Assembly: GCA_021613375.1 (NCBI GenBank)
Contig: CM038720.1
Coordinates: 16,275,962-16,339,961, forward strand
Direction of reading: 5' to 3'
From: Megaleporinus macrocephalus
Lineage: Eukaryota; Chordata; Actinopteri; Characiformes; Anostomidae
DNA: 64,000 nucleotides
The position numbers and the translations under genes are program-made. Under the pieces are notes generated by a model. It was not told where the DNA came from and did not search any database. It worked only from the letters and a program-made list of their open reading frames with translations. Shown here in pieces: positions 20,937 through 39,360 of this stretch (the first letter of the stretch is position 1; each line of letters starts with the position of its first letter).

Positions 20937-23503
20937 TCAGAAGACCACAACCTTAATCCTCTTTGGCAGCACATGCTTCACAGAAACACAAACGTCCTCC
21001 TGATCAGCACTCTTCTGGTTGGATATTCGGCTTAGGGTGATAGAATTTGCTGCAGAAGAAAGTGGATATTTAAAATAAATCAGTCTATTTCTGATCGCAT
21101 TAAACTAAGAATCACTAGAGAAACTTAATAAAACTTCCTATATCTATTATTAACAGAGATAATAGATATGGGAGTGAGACAAGAGTGAGTTTTTCTTATC
21201 TGAAAACAGATCATTCTGATCATTGTTATCAAATTATCATTGCACCTTCTTTCCCAAGGACAACAGGCTGCTGTAGTACTAGTGTATTAGTCCAGGGATG
21301 TGTCATTACACTTCCTAGCTCTCCTACTTTATTCATCATCATAATCTCCTCCATGGACAATCCACATCATATTCTAACCTCATTACAGACTTACTCTGCA
21401 CTACTGGTACTTCTAATCTAGCACATCGATACATGCACATATATACTGACCTGTTTTACAGGTCATCATCCATCTAGGTATAATCCTGAATATAAATAAC
21501 AATATTCTGTCTCCTGTATAATCTGCATATCTTTATTTGCCTCAGAATCACCAATTGCATATATGGAAAATTGTACATAGTATGTATCATAGCCTTCAAT
21601 TCATAACACATACTATGGTGACAAATATTGTATTTGGAAAATGGTGCAATTCTGATAAACATGAATTGATTCAACCCAAGTAGTCCTGTTAATGAACTTT
21701 TAGCTGACAATTATCATTTAAATTATTGTGATTATTGACCAATTTAACTGTCCATTGCATGTGAGTATTAAAGTACAAGCCAGAAATCACCAAACGGACT
21801 GATTAGCTATCTTGCTTGCTAGCTATGTTTGATTATTAGCTAATACTCGTTGTACAGTGTAACATTACAATATTGTAGCTAACATAATACAACAACATTA
21901 CTCAGGGTTGTCCTCCAAATATGTCATTGGTGACAGACCTAGTCGCAAGACTGAATGTTTTGCAGTTAAGTTCACACTTTTTCAAAAATTGCTGTGTAGT
22001 ATCAGCAAGTCATGATATTTGACATCCTTCAACCACTTTGCATTTACCTATGGCTGTGCCTGCATTGCTTAATCACAGCAACATGTTATTGTTTTTTTCA
22101 TTTTGTTCTTGCTTTATGTACCGCACTCCCCAAAAGTTGGATAAACACGTTGTACTATAACAATGGTTCGGTTTCTAAATAATAAACCTCTAATTATTTT
22201 TCCATTTTATCTAAATTCTCCTTTAAGCCGAACTGCCATAAACAAGCATATTATAGTTAATAAAAATTTATAGTTTATAGTTAATAAAAAATGTACTCTT
22301 AACTACTTTTGAAGTCTTATAGACTCTGTGTTAAGTAAAAATTCAAATAACAGGAAAGACACCTTACCAGAACTTACCCGAGGTCTGGTGCTCTGGGCAG
22401 TCCTTCTGAAAGTGTTCCACTGAACCACATATACGACAGCAACCTCCTGAACCAAGAAAAAGTGCACGTATCAAGACAATATACCCTGACATTAATGATA
22501 ATAAATAGTAATTGAACACAAACATAAAAATAAGATCTTTACTTATTTCAATAATATATACACACCTGCAGCATAAAGTCCTTTTGGGTTATCAGGGCAG
22601 GATCTGGAAAGGTGACCGGTCTGGCCACAGATGAAACATTTGGCATACGGATAATCACCTAAAAAAATTTACAGTGTCATTTAAGTCATTAAGATTTGGT
22701 GTATACATATGGTGTATTGCACTGACTAAGAATTTTAGAAATGTTAAAAAAAGAAGCAGATTTGTAATTTAATACAATTGTGGACCTTAAGCATTACTGC
22801 CTTTAACGTATTTTTCCCCCACTCCCATCTACCGTGGAAAAGATTAGGTAAGGTAGGGAAACTCAAGGGCCAGTATTAATAATGCTACATTTTACAATAC
22901 TGCCTACCATAGTAAGTTCTTTCTTACACTAGACACTCAATGATCCAACACCCTCACCCAAAGCAGGGTCCACTTTAGCCCTACATCTCTGGATGTCATG
23001 CTCTGTAGAACCACAACGATAGCAGATCTCTTTGCCCAACTCTTCATCATCACCAGCCTCTGGGCAGTCGGCCAGTCCATGGCCAGGCTTTCTACAGCTG
23101 AAGCACACCTAAACAGTAAAGAGAATAAATGAATTTGTATGAAGCCAACATATTACCCCCTTACAAAATGTGACCACCACCATCAGTGTCTTAAGTTACA
23201 TACCATGTTGCTCCTTTTAGCATTCTGTCTCTTAACCCTCCGATCTTGTTTTCTTTTCACTTTTTCAGCAGCTGTGGCTACGACGTCCGCAACATGAAGC
23301 TTTTTTATATTAGCTCTCTTTATAAAAGGGCGTGGTAGAGTTTGCTGGGAGCTACATGATCCGCCATCCCAGACATGTGTACCTGAGGATTTGCCTCTTC
23401 TTGACCTTGCCTCAATGTCAGTGACCCCTCCAGACCTTAGTTGGCTCCATGGTGAAGCCTTCTTATTTTTATGAACATTACTGGCTCTGGCCCATCGTGT
23501 CAT
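20937..23503 (-). CDS. zcchc9: Zinc finger CCHC domain-containing protein 9
   Basis: Minus-strand coding exons: 23503-23204, 23108-22958, 22658-22566, 22446-22378 and 21049-20937. All introns are GT-AG, and the lengths sum to 726 nt (241 aa plus TGA). The protein opens MTRWARASN, as in vertebrate ZCCHC9. A basic region (KRKQDRRVKRQNAKR) ends near residue 98. Four C-X2-C-X4-H-X4-C knuckles follow: C102-C115, C129-C142, C158-C171 and C185-C198. The tail ends KVVVF. Human ZCCHC9 is 271 aa, so this is slightly short in the N-terminal region. It is a predicted nuclear/nucleolar nucleic-acid-binding protein. The start codon lies 7 bases inside an exon with a tttag acceptor, so at least one noncoding 5' exon must lie further upstream. 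Confidence 0.95.
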
Positions 23504-23510
23504 AATTTCA

Positions 23511-23997
23511 CTAAAAGAGGAGAAAAATAGCATTGAAACTACTGTTATATTAGAAATTAAAGACTTTATGCTCCACTTTTAACATTAATAACAATAATAA
23601 AAACATTGTAAAAATATTGTGATATAAATTATTCATGCAATTGATTTTATAGTGCAGACAAAAATCAACCCAGCCTGATGCCAAAGGAGCTTTTCTGCCC
23701 ATCCGCCTCCTTGTCCCCTCTGTGGGAAAACTGACTTTGTGGAACCATCTAACCAGCTAAGTAAGATGAAAGAAACATCTGCCAAAGTGTCTTCCAACAT
23801 ATGAATCATAGGTAGTCTTTTACAGATTTTACATTGATTTCAATGCATGTACACCTAGAGAGATGGGTCATATGCTTAACAAATTAAGGAAACACTTAAA
23901 TCGCACATCATATCTTGATAAATAAGAGAGTCAAGCTGATAATTGTGATACAATACTGTCATTGAGAACAAAATCCAACAGCCAATGGAAACCAAAA
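23511..23997. other. zcchc9 5' intron / upstream region
   Basis: This must contain intronic sequence leading to the zcchc9 acceptor. The noncoding first exon is not identifiable. No other gene is seen. Confidence 0.4.
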
Positions 23998-24590
23998 TCA
24001 CCAACCCTCTGAGGAGAAGGGTAATGCTGCAGACCAGAGAGCTCTATAGAAAAAAAATAGAAAAAGTTCTATTTTGGTCTCATCTGACCACAGAACTTTC
24101 TCCCATGACTCCTCTGGATCATCCAAATGGTCATGGGCAAAAAGACGGGCCTGGACGTCGTGTGCTGATTTAAGCAGGGGAACCTTCCGTGCCATACATG
24201 ACTTTAAACTATGACGTATTAGTGTATTACCCACATTAACCTTGGAAATAGTGGTGCCAGCTCTCTTCAGGTCATTGACCCTAGTTCTGGGCCGATTCCT
24301 CACCCTTCTTAGAGTCATTGATACGCCATGAGGTGAGATCTTGCATGAAGCCCCAGTCCGAGAAAGACTGACAGTCATGTTTAGCTTCTTCCGTTTTCTA
24401 ATAATTGCTCCAACAGTTGATCTTTTTTCACCAAGCTGCTTGGCAGTTGCCCCGTAGCCCTTTCCAGCCTTGTGGAGGTCTACAATTTTGTCTCTGGTGT
24501 CTTTAGACAGCTCTTTGGTCTTAGCCATGTTAGTAGTTGGAGTCTTACTGATTGTGTGGGGTGGACAGGTGTCTTTATGTTCAAATGCTT
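23998..24590 (-). pseudogene. Tc1-like transposase, N-terminal half (minus)
   Basis: The ATG is at 24528. The frame encodes [20 protein letters not shown], a first HTH, a second HTH ([12 protein letters not shown]), then [20 protein letters not shown] and the first catalytic aspartate in [10 protein letters not shown] near 24065. After that the frame runs into unrelated low-complexity residues. Tc1 transposases are normally about 340 aa; only about 150 remain, so the second and third catalytic acids are missing. The 60 bases upstream of the ATG (gtggggtggacaggtgtctt) are typical Tc1 5' sequence. Confidence 0.85.
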
Positions 24591-24594
24591 ATTT

Positions 24595-24795
24595 TTCTCA
24601 CTGTATTGAGTGCTGTATTGATATACATTACTGTACTACAGTAATCACTGAGTGCTGTATTGATATACATTACTGTACTACTGTAATCACTGAGAGCTGT
24701 ATTGATATACACTACGGTGCTCACTGAGGACTGTATTGATATGCACTACTGTACTCACTGAGTGCAGTCTTGATAAACACTACTGTACTCACTGA
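24595..24795 (-). repeat. Minisatellite array, inverted arm (about 5 units)
   Basis: Units of the form ctgtattgatatacattact...gtactcactgag repeat about every 36-50 bases. This is the reverse complement of the units in the larger array at 25365-25975. Short ORFs across it are read-through of the repeat. Confidence 0.85.
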
Positions 24796-24796
24796 G

Positions 24797-24932
24797 TTTA
24801 ACTTGGTTCTCTTTATTTACTTTTAGGACTGTAAACAAACTGCAAATGTGACAATCTGATGATGTTTTAGGTCATATTAATTTAAATATAGAAAATTCTA
24901 AAGGGTTCACAAACTTTGAAGCAGCTCCATAG
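24797..24932. repeat. Tc1-type terminal inverted repeat fragment
   Basis: The sequence ttggttctctttatttactttt ... gatgatgttttaggtcatat ... aattctaaagggttcacaaa followed by ctttgaagcagc resembles the terminal repeat of a widespread fish Tc1 family. Only one end is present. Confidence 0.55.
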
Positions 24933-24939
24933 AGCTAAG

Positions 24940-25340
24940 ATATTACAGTTTTTCTCAATTGTTTACACACAAAAACTGGTACTTGAGACACAAAAACCAC
25001 AACATGTAACTAATGCACCAACCCCTGAACCAATTCTGTTAAACTACAAGCACAATTCCTGCTTTATACTCATATTGCCGTTCTAAAACACACTTTTGTC
25101 AAAACACTAAACACATTTTATCTGCATTTGGCACAATGTCCATGAAGAAAATAGCTTGTTTTCAAAAGGAACACACTGTTATTCAAAAAATCTTAATTGT
25201 CCTACTATGCATTTCCTCATCACATCAGCAAACACCTGTCACACAGTTTTACAATCAGACATAAGAGCTTTTAAGTAGGTAAACTGGAGTATCCATCATT
25301 CAGACTTTCAGAAATGATAAAAGGTAAGAAATCTACTCTC
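24940..25340. other. Possible MITE-like sequence
   Basis: It begins acagtttttctcaattgttt and continues with repeated acacaaaaac / gagacacaaaaac motifs, the style of a short non-autonomous DNA transposon. No matching opposite terminus was defined. No gene. Confidence 0.3.
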
Positions 25341-25364
25341 ACTAGAAAACTGCAGTAGTGTATA

Positions 25365-25975
25365 ACAGTACAACACTCAATAAGTACAGTAATACAGTAG
25401 TGTATTACAATACAGAACTCAGTGAGTACAATAGTACAGTGGGGTATATCAATACAGTCCTTAGTGAGTACAGTAGTGTATATCAACACAGATCTCAGTG
25501 AGTACAGTAATACGGTAGTGTATAACAATACAGTCCTCAGTGAGTACAGTAGTACAGTAATGTATATCAATACAGCACTCAGTGAGTACAGTAGTGTATA
25601 TCAATACAGTCCTCAGTGAGTACAGTAGTGTATATCAATACAGCACTCGGTGACTACAATAGTGCAGTAATGTATATCAATACAGCACTCAGTGATTACA
25701 GTAATACAGTAATGTATTACAATACAGAACTCAGTGAGTACAATAGTACAGTGGGGTATATCAACACAGTCCTTAGTGAGTACAGTAGTACAGTAGTGTA
25801 TAACAATACAGTCCTCAGTGAGTACAGTAATGTATATCAATACAGCACTCAGTGAGTACAGTAGTGTATATCAATACACTCCTCAGTGAGTACAGTAATG
25901 TATATCAATACAGCACTCAGTGATTACAGTGATACAGTAATGTATATCAATACAGCACTTAATAAGTACAGTAGT
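25365..25975 (+). repeat. Minisatellite array (about 15 units)
   Basis: Units alternate between shorter and longer forms built from cagtgagtacagtag(tacagtaat)gtatatcaatacag. Variants such as a ggggtatatc form recur at 25440 and 25754, implying higher-order duplication inside the array. It opposes the inverted arm at 24595-24795. Confidence 0.88.
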
Positions 25976-25979
25976 GCCT

Positions 25980-26634
25980 GTGGACTGTTCTGAAGGGCTG
26001 TAAAAAATAATACAAACACAAAACACCATTTTGAGATAACATTGTTTTGAATGTAAAGTTTGATTTTGTAGGAGAATTGCGGGGTTTTGCTGATTGTGTG
26101 TGTGTTTGATTTGTGTGTAGAGTTCTGAGAGTGAAGCATGCTTTCAGAAATAATATTAATAGTAATATTTAAATCCTTATTACATTGAATAACGATTTTA
26201 TATTGGTTAATCACAATCTAATTACTGTAAAGTAATGTATAACTGTATATCATGATCTGAAATAAGAAATGAGGCGACTGTAGTGCTTTCAACAGTGTAG
26301 TGATTCCCTCTTGATACTTGTAACGCCTTTTTCGTTTTCCTTAAAGCCATTGGCTAATGCACAAAATGATGGACATGTACTTCACGCGTTTGACTGACCA
26401 ATGCATCTTCTGATTGGCAATATATTATTGGTATATGATTGGCTGATGCAAAAAATGATTGACATTGTCTCCGCCCGTGTGCCACAACCATTGGTTCTCC
26501 AGGCTGCAGTTACACATACTTGCCTCTGAGGGCTGGATTCAAAATCATAGCAAAAATCAATGTAAAAAAAAAAATCACAGGCTGATGCAATTTGAATCCA
26601 GAGCCCCCTGCACCATGGCTTTCAGGTTTCATCC
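25980..26634. other. Unannotated intergenic stretch
   Basis: No gene-like signal. Two similar blocks, cattggctaatgcacaaaat near 26348 and gattggctgatgcaaaaaat near 26438, form an approximate 90-bp direct repeat containing CCAAT-like (ATTGG) motifs. Confidence 0.4.
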
Positions 26635-27265
26635 TGGTACCTATCAGCGGTCAGGTTAGTGTTTGCAAATTTTTTGTGACCATCCAAGGTTATGGCGCCC
26701 CAGACCATCACTGACCCACTGCAAACCAACCACGCTGGATGATACTGCCGGCAGCACAACACTGTCTACTGACATTTTTGTCAAAACATGCAAACCAGTA
26801 GTCCAGTAGATCATTTTGTAGGGCTCTGACAGGGTTCCTCCTTACACAAAAGAGCTGATACCGATCCTGTTGCTGGGTTGATGCCCTTTGGCAGCCCTGT
26901 CAAGTTCTCCTCAAGTAACGCTCCATGTCCTGGTGTTTCCTCCACACTCTTGAGACTGAGACTTGAGACACAACAAACTATCTTGCAACACCTCAAATGG
27001 ATATGCCATCCAGGAGCAGTTGGACTATCTAATCAAAATAAACTTGCTGCAGACACCACCTCAGGAAGCTTAAGGAGAAATTCAATGTCTGTGGCCACCA
27101 ACTGCAAAATGTTCCTTTTTGGGGTTGTCTTGCTGTTGCCCCTTTAGTCCACCTGCTGTCACTTAAATATGCACCAAAGCAATTGCTTATGCTTCCTAAC
27201 TTCCCAGCAATAGCAAAAGTTTCTGCACACAGACAATATTTTTGTAAGACTTACTTCTTTCAGGA
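26635..27265 (-). pseudogene. Tc1/mariner-like transposase relic (minus)
   Basis: The plus strand contains ggcgccccagaccatcactg near 26695-26715 and gcacaaaagagctgataccg-type sequence near 26845-26865. Read on the minus strand these are decayed parts of a common fish Tc1-like transposase (N-terminal HTH near 26930-27110, catalytic WGG-type region near 26700). Frames are extensively broken. Confidence 0.6.
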
Positions 27266-28935
27266 ATATCATTTTTAAGTTGTTTTTAAACCAGCTCTGG
27301 TTTTACAGACTGTCCCCACCATAGCCAGATTTCATAAAAAAGGGGGGGAAAAAACGTTGTCTATAATGATGCTGCATTTGCACCTAAATACCAGCTATTA
27401 TTTCAAACTGTCTTACTGCTTGCCCAATTGTTTATAGAATATGTAGTATATTATTACTGATCTAGAGTGTTGATCTAGGACCAGGTTCCCTTACTTAATA
27501 TGACTTAATTGATTCAAACAGCTCCTCTAGTTTTGTGTACACAGAAATGGCTTGCGACAATTACTAAAGAAAGAAATCATATTAATGAATGAAGAAAATA
27601 GTAAATCAGAACACAGCCGGAGGGCCAACGAACATCTAGAATTACCTTCAACGAGTTTGAGGTAATAGATCAATAATTTAGCCAGTAGCTAACTAGCATA
27701 AAACATTAAGCTGCGAAGCTAATCCGCGTGGTACCTAGAGCATTTATTTTAATTCGAAATGTATGGAACACAGAAACGTCCTTACCACAAGAAATGATTT
27801 TGTTGCACCAAAGAAGTTCATGTGGTTTTCTGTTTTGTGTCGTCCCACCTATAAAAACGTCCGTCGTGTTTCTTCATCCCGTTTTTGTTCCGCTTTTGAT
27901 GATTTTCAACGCGTTCTGTTCTTTCCTTTCAGATTGTTGCCCTTTTAATTTCATATCACTCTTATCAACTAATATCAAGTCCTTATTGGTTTAGGGATTA
28001 CATTTATTAAGCCTTGAATTAAGGTAAGTGACAGGTATCCATGTTCAATACATTCAATGTAGGCTTTAATACATTTATGTATTATTGTATTGTATTGTTG
28101 TATATGTGTTGTTGAAAAAAAAAATCTGGTCCTGGGAATGTATTCATTTCGAATGCCTTAATTGCTTAATTGTCTTAATTTGTTAATTCGTTAATATGTA
28201 AATGCATATGTGCATGTTATCCACTAATAACTAATGACAGACCCAGGTTTTGGTGTTTCTTACTGGTCACAGTTTGGTTGGTCCTTATCTTCTTTGGTTC
28301 AAACAACACAGCGTCTATTATTTCTATAAACAGTTGACCTTTCAGACCACAATACACATTTCCACTGTACAGTAGTTAATTTAGAATGAGCTTGAGCCCA
28401 GAAAAGTCAGCAGTGTTTCGGGACGTTTATTGTCTCCAGTGTACATAGCACAGCTATTGTGGAATATATTGTGGAGCCAACTAACAGTGTTTACTGTGTT
28501 AACCATCTTTGAAATGTAATTAGACCAGGGGTTTTATATATTTAGAAAGGACATAACATGAACATTTGCATGTTGTAGACATCAATGTGATTTGATCACT
28601 ACCTATGAAGAAACATGAGATGCTGACCTATCGATCCTATGTGCTCCTATGTACTACTTTATTCTTATTCTAAGCCTTTTTTTGCTGGAAAGGACTATTA
28701 TGTTGAGTTGTCTGAAATACTGGTTATATATATATACAGCATATGTTCTTACATTTCATCATTCTGAATCCTCAGAGAATTTATAATAAAGTTTTATTGT
28801 TTTGACATGAGCCTTTGCTTGTTTTTGAACATAATAGGAGGGTTAAACAACTTCAGATGACAAACGTAAAGGTTGTAAAGATGTCTCTGGTCGATTTTAT
28901 TAACGGCAGATGGCGGTATGTGTTTCAAACTTGTA
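27266..28935. other. Unannotated intergenic stretch upstream of wdr45
   Basis: No supported gene. The short ORFs around 27728-27994 have no recognisable motif and no splice context. Confidence 0.4.
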
Positions 28936-28940
28936 CCCAG

Positions 28941-29005
28941 ATGATGAAGAAGAAGAAGAAGAAGAAGAAGAAGAAGAAGACGACGACGACAACAACAACA
29001 AAACA
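28941..29005. repeat. Compound trinucleotide repeat GAA/CGA/CAA
   Basis: A (GAA)n run to 28980, then (CGA)n to 28990, then (CAA)n, each about 3-11 units. It lies about 630 bp upstream of the wdr45 start codon. Confidence 0.95.
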
Positions 29006-29254
29006 ACGCTTGTTACCTACGCTGTTCGCTTAGCTCTTTAAATAGTAAAGACGTTTCGTTTATGTAAGTCTAAACAGGTGCACAAAGACTTTGTCACCAC
29101 CAAATGGTAATGTTAACAGAAAACTGTCCACCGATATCGTTAAACAAAACATAGAAAGTTACAAATAACTTTACAGTGTACAAAGTTAGCTAAAAACGTT
29201 TATAGGTTTAACTGAAAATAGCTAACTAAAGTCAGTAAGCTAACTTAGCTAAGT

Positions 29255-29276
29255 TATAATAATAATAATAATAACA

Positions 29277-29334
<58 letters not shown>
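29255..29334. repeat. Mirror AAT/ATT microsatellite
   Basis: A (TAA)n run of about 20 bases is followed after a single C by about 58 bases of (ATT)n. The two arms are reverse complements and can fold back. It lies 300 bp upstream of the wdr45 ATG. Confidence 0.95.
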
Positions 29335-29336
<2 letters not shown>

Positions 29337-29339
29337 TAA

Positions 29340-29633
29340 TGCCAGCAAATGCTTTCCGATTCCTGGTGACCATATGAATAGTGTTCTCGATTATTATCCT
29401 GTCTTCTGTTGGGGTCTTGGGGCTTCTTAAGGTCTTATTTCTGGTCGGTTTGGTTATATGGCTTCAAGTAAAAGATGGCGGTCGATTTGACCAGTATCCA
29501 TATATTTGTTTTGAACGTACCCTTAAAAATCCTTGACGTCAATAGCTTAATAAATTGCTAGCTTGATATAAGAGTTCATTGTTCTTATTCTTGTCGTTAA
29601 AGAGTTTCCATTCCCCTTGTGAGCTGCGACAGC
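29340..29633 (+). promoter_or_regulatory. Presumed wdr45 promoter / 5' UTR
   Basis: Position only: the 5' UTR must lie directly upstream of the ATG at 29634. No TATA box at a convincing distance is seen. tgacgtcaa at 29535-29543 is a CRE/ATF-like site. The transcription start is not determinable. Confidence 0.4.
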
Positions 29634-37234
<7,601 letters not shown>

Positions 37235-37313
37235 GGTTGGCATCAACAAGAGTTCTCATAGGTTATGCTTTGAATGTTTATGTAAAAGCTAATTAGGTCG
37301 TTTGTACAAACTG

Positions 37314-37319
37314 AATAAA
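37314..37319 (+). terminator. Polyadenylation signal of wdr45
   Basis: AATAAA 80 bases past the wdr45 stop codon. Confidence 0.7.
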
Positions 37320-39118
37320 ATGCCATATCAAACTATTTTGTATGGTGGACTATAGTATAATGCAATTTGTTAATCAGTATTGTACGTTTAGCATGTGATG
37401 CATCATATGAACTATTAAATACAGTTGTACATTAGCTAGGCAACTACCTAGCTTGTTGTTCTGTATACTGACATACTACACTAGCTAGTACATTGTTGTA
37501 AGACAGTTTTTCTTGATGTATTTTTTCCATGACAACAATACCATATTGGCTATTAAGGGATCTGTTTTATAAAAGTTAAAATAATACTTAAAGGCATTTA
37601 CTAAAATAATTTGACAATAATAAATTTTGCCAGACAAAATGCTGTCTTCTGCTCTGGTGCAAAACTGCGTTTGATAAACAGGTAAAGTTTAAAGACAATT
37701 TATTTTATTTAGAGTTTCATACAACCTTCTTGTAAAAAATCTTAAATTCTTAAAAATCATATTTTTAAAAATAAATAATACTTTATGTCCCCATACTAAA
37801 GAGTGTTATAAGCAACTGCAGAGGGCAGAGCATATTGTGTTGGTGTTAAAATACTTTTTTTGTGTAGCAATATGTCATGAAACAAATATCAAAATCCACT
37901 AAATTAAAAGAAAATGATACTACTGCCATTATTTTTTGTGACTTAAATAATGACAAAAATGAGGATCAGATTTTAAAGATGAAAGATTATTTCAAAATTG
38001 GAACAGAAGCTCTATTCATCTGGAATGTATTTTACCAGAAGAGGTCCAGTAATTGTCTAATTTGACTGTCTAATTCATAAGGGATAAAGGATCTCTGTAA
38101 TTTTCGAAACATCATCTCGTGGACATTTACTTCACCAGTACTCAACATGCGTCACACTTTACAACAATAAAAATATGTGCAGCATTTATACTGGCATTTA
38201 GTCTACCAAATGCCACCTTACAAGACAGAAAATGCACTGCCTTGTGAGAGGTGCTATAAAGATATTTCATTTACCTTCTCTTTGAAATTCAGTCATCAAC
38301 AAACATGCTGTGGATGTTTTGTCATGGACTTGAGGATTGGGGTCAAATCAAGCTCTGTTTTGTCTGATAGCTTTGTTTTCAGATTGCAAAAATATATTAA
38401 AGCAGGCATCAATTTATACACAGATGAAGTCAGTTTTAACTTAAACCAAATAAGTACACTTCAGCCCACAAAAGGTGACTGCTGCACAATTTAAGGTGGA
38501 ACAAAAAATTCTAACCAAAAGTTGATGATTTGGAAGCTTACTTCAGGCTTGTCTTGTTTTATATTAGCCAGTTTTGTTATTATATTACTGAGATGTCAAA
38601 TTATATGCACCCCAGGTACAGCAAGTAAGCAAGTGTAATAATTTTTGTGTCCTATACAAATTCATTTATATGCCGTAGACAGGAGTCTTGTCTATAAGAC
38701 ATTGTTGTGTCAGCATTTCTGATAAAATATTTCATGAGTTATAAATAAAGCAATGCATTCAGGACAATAAGAATTATACACATTATTTAAAAATACATGT
38801 AATTGAATATATTTCTGTTAAGATAAAATTGTGTTTAGTGTTAATCTTTTTGGCACTCCGCTCTCTGTGCATTTCGTCCCACAGACAACTGTCTGTACAT
38901 ACACAAATCTTGTTTTGGCTAGTTGTAACTGCTTACAAGAACCCTCTCCCCACTCTGACTAGGTCCCACAATATGATATATACTCCACCTGTGAACAATA
39001 AAAGTCTTTTTTCAGCTTCACTCATTTTCTGTGTTTTATTGAGGCCTCAAAACCAGATTGGAGCAAAAAAAAATCATCATATATCTGGAATTTTCTGCAC
39101 ACAAACTTTTTCAAATAG
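37320..39118. other. Intergenic region between wdr45 and lage3
   Basis: Convergent intergenic space. No gene is supported. A stretch at about 38830-39030 with gatatatact and acaataaaagtctttttt looks like the end of an LTR or a processed tail, but no partner copy was found. Confidence 0.4.
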
Positions 39119-39124
39119 TTTATT
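39119..39124 (-). terminator. Possible polyadenylation signal of lage3
   Basis: Minus-strand AATAAA about 240 bases beyond the lage3 stop. Confidence 0.5.
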
Positions 39125-39360
39125 TTCGACACAAGTTTACAATTAAAGGTATAAAAAAAAATCAGTAAATTTGCAATGTCCTAATAATTTGTAACAACAC
39201 AATCAAATAATACATACGTCTATTATACAGTTAATGGCATGTCTTCCTCCAACAGTCTGAAAATGTGCTTCATTCCTTTAGAGGCGTTTTATGTTTTCTC
39301 TATAAGCAGCGTTAATTGACTGTGCCTTACAACACAGGCCAAATCAGTTCCTAAGTACTT

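Noticed and set aside
25271..25855. Several ORFs on both strands with STVVYINTALSEYS-like repeats
   Set aside because: Read-through of the minisatellite; no protein features.
24595..25975. CRISPR-like array
   Set aside because: Direct repeats have no unique equal-length spacers and this is a vertebrate genome; it is a minisatellite.
27728..27994. 88-codon ORF upstream of wdr45
   Set aside because: No recognisable protein, no promoter or splice evidence.
38177..38494. 105-codon ORF between wdr45 and lage3
   Set aside because: No domain or conserved pattern; AT-rich random ORF is sufficient.
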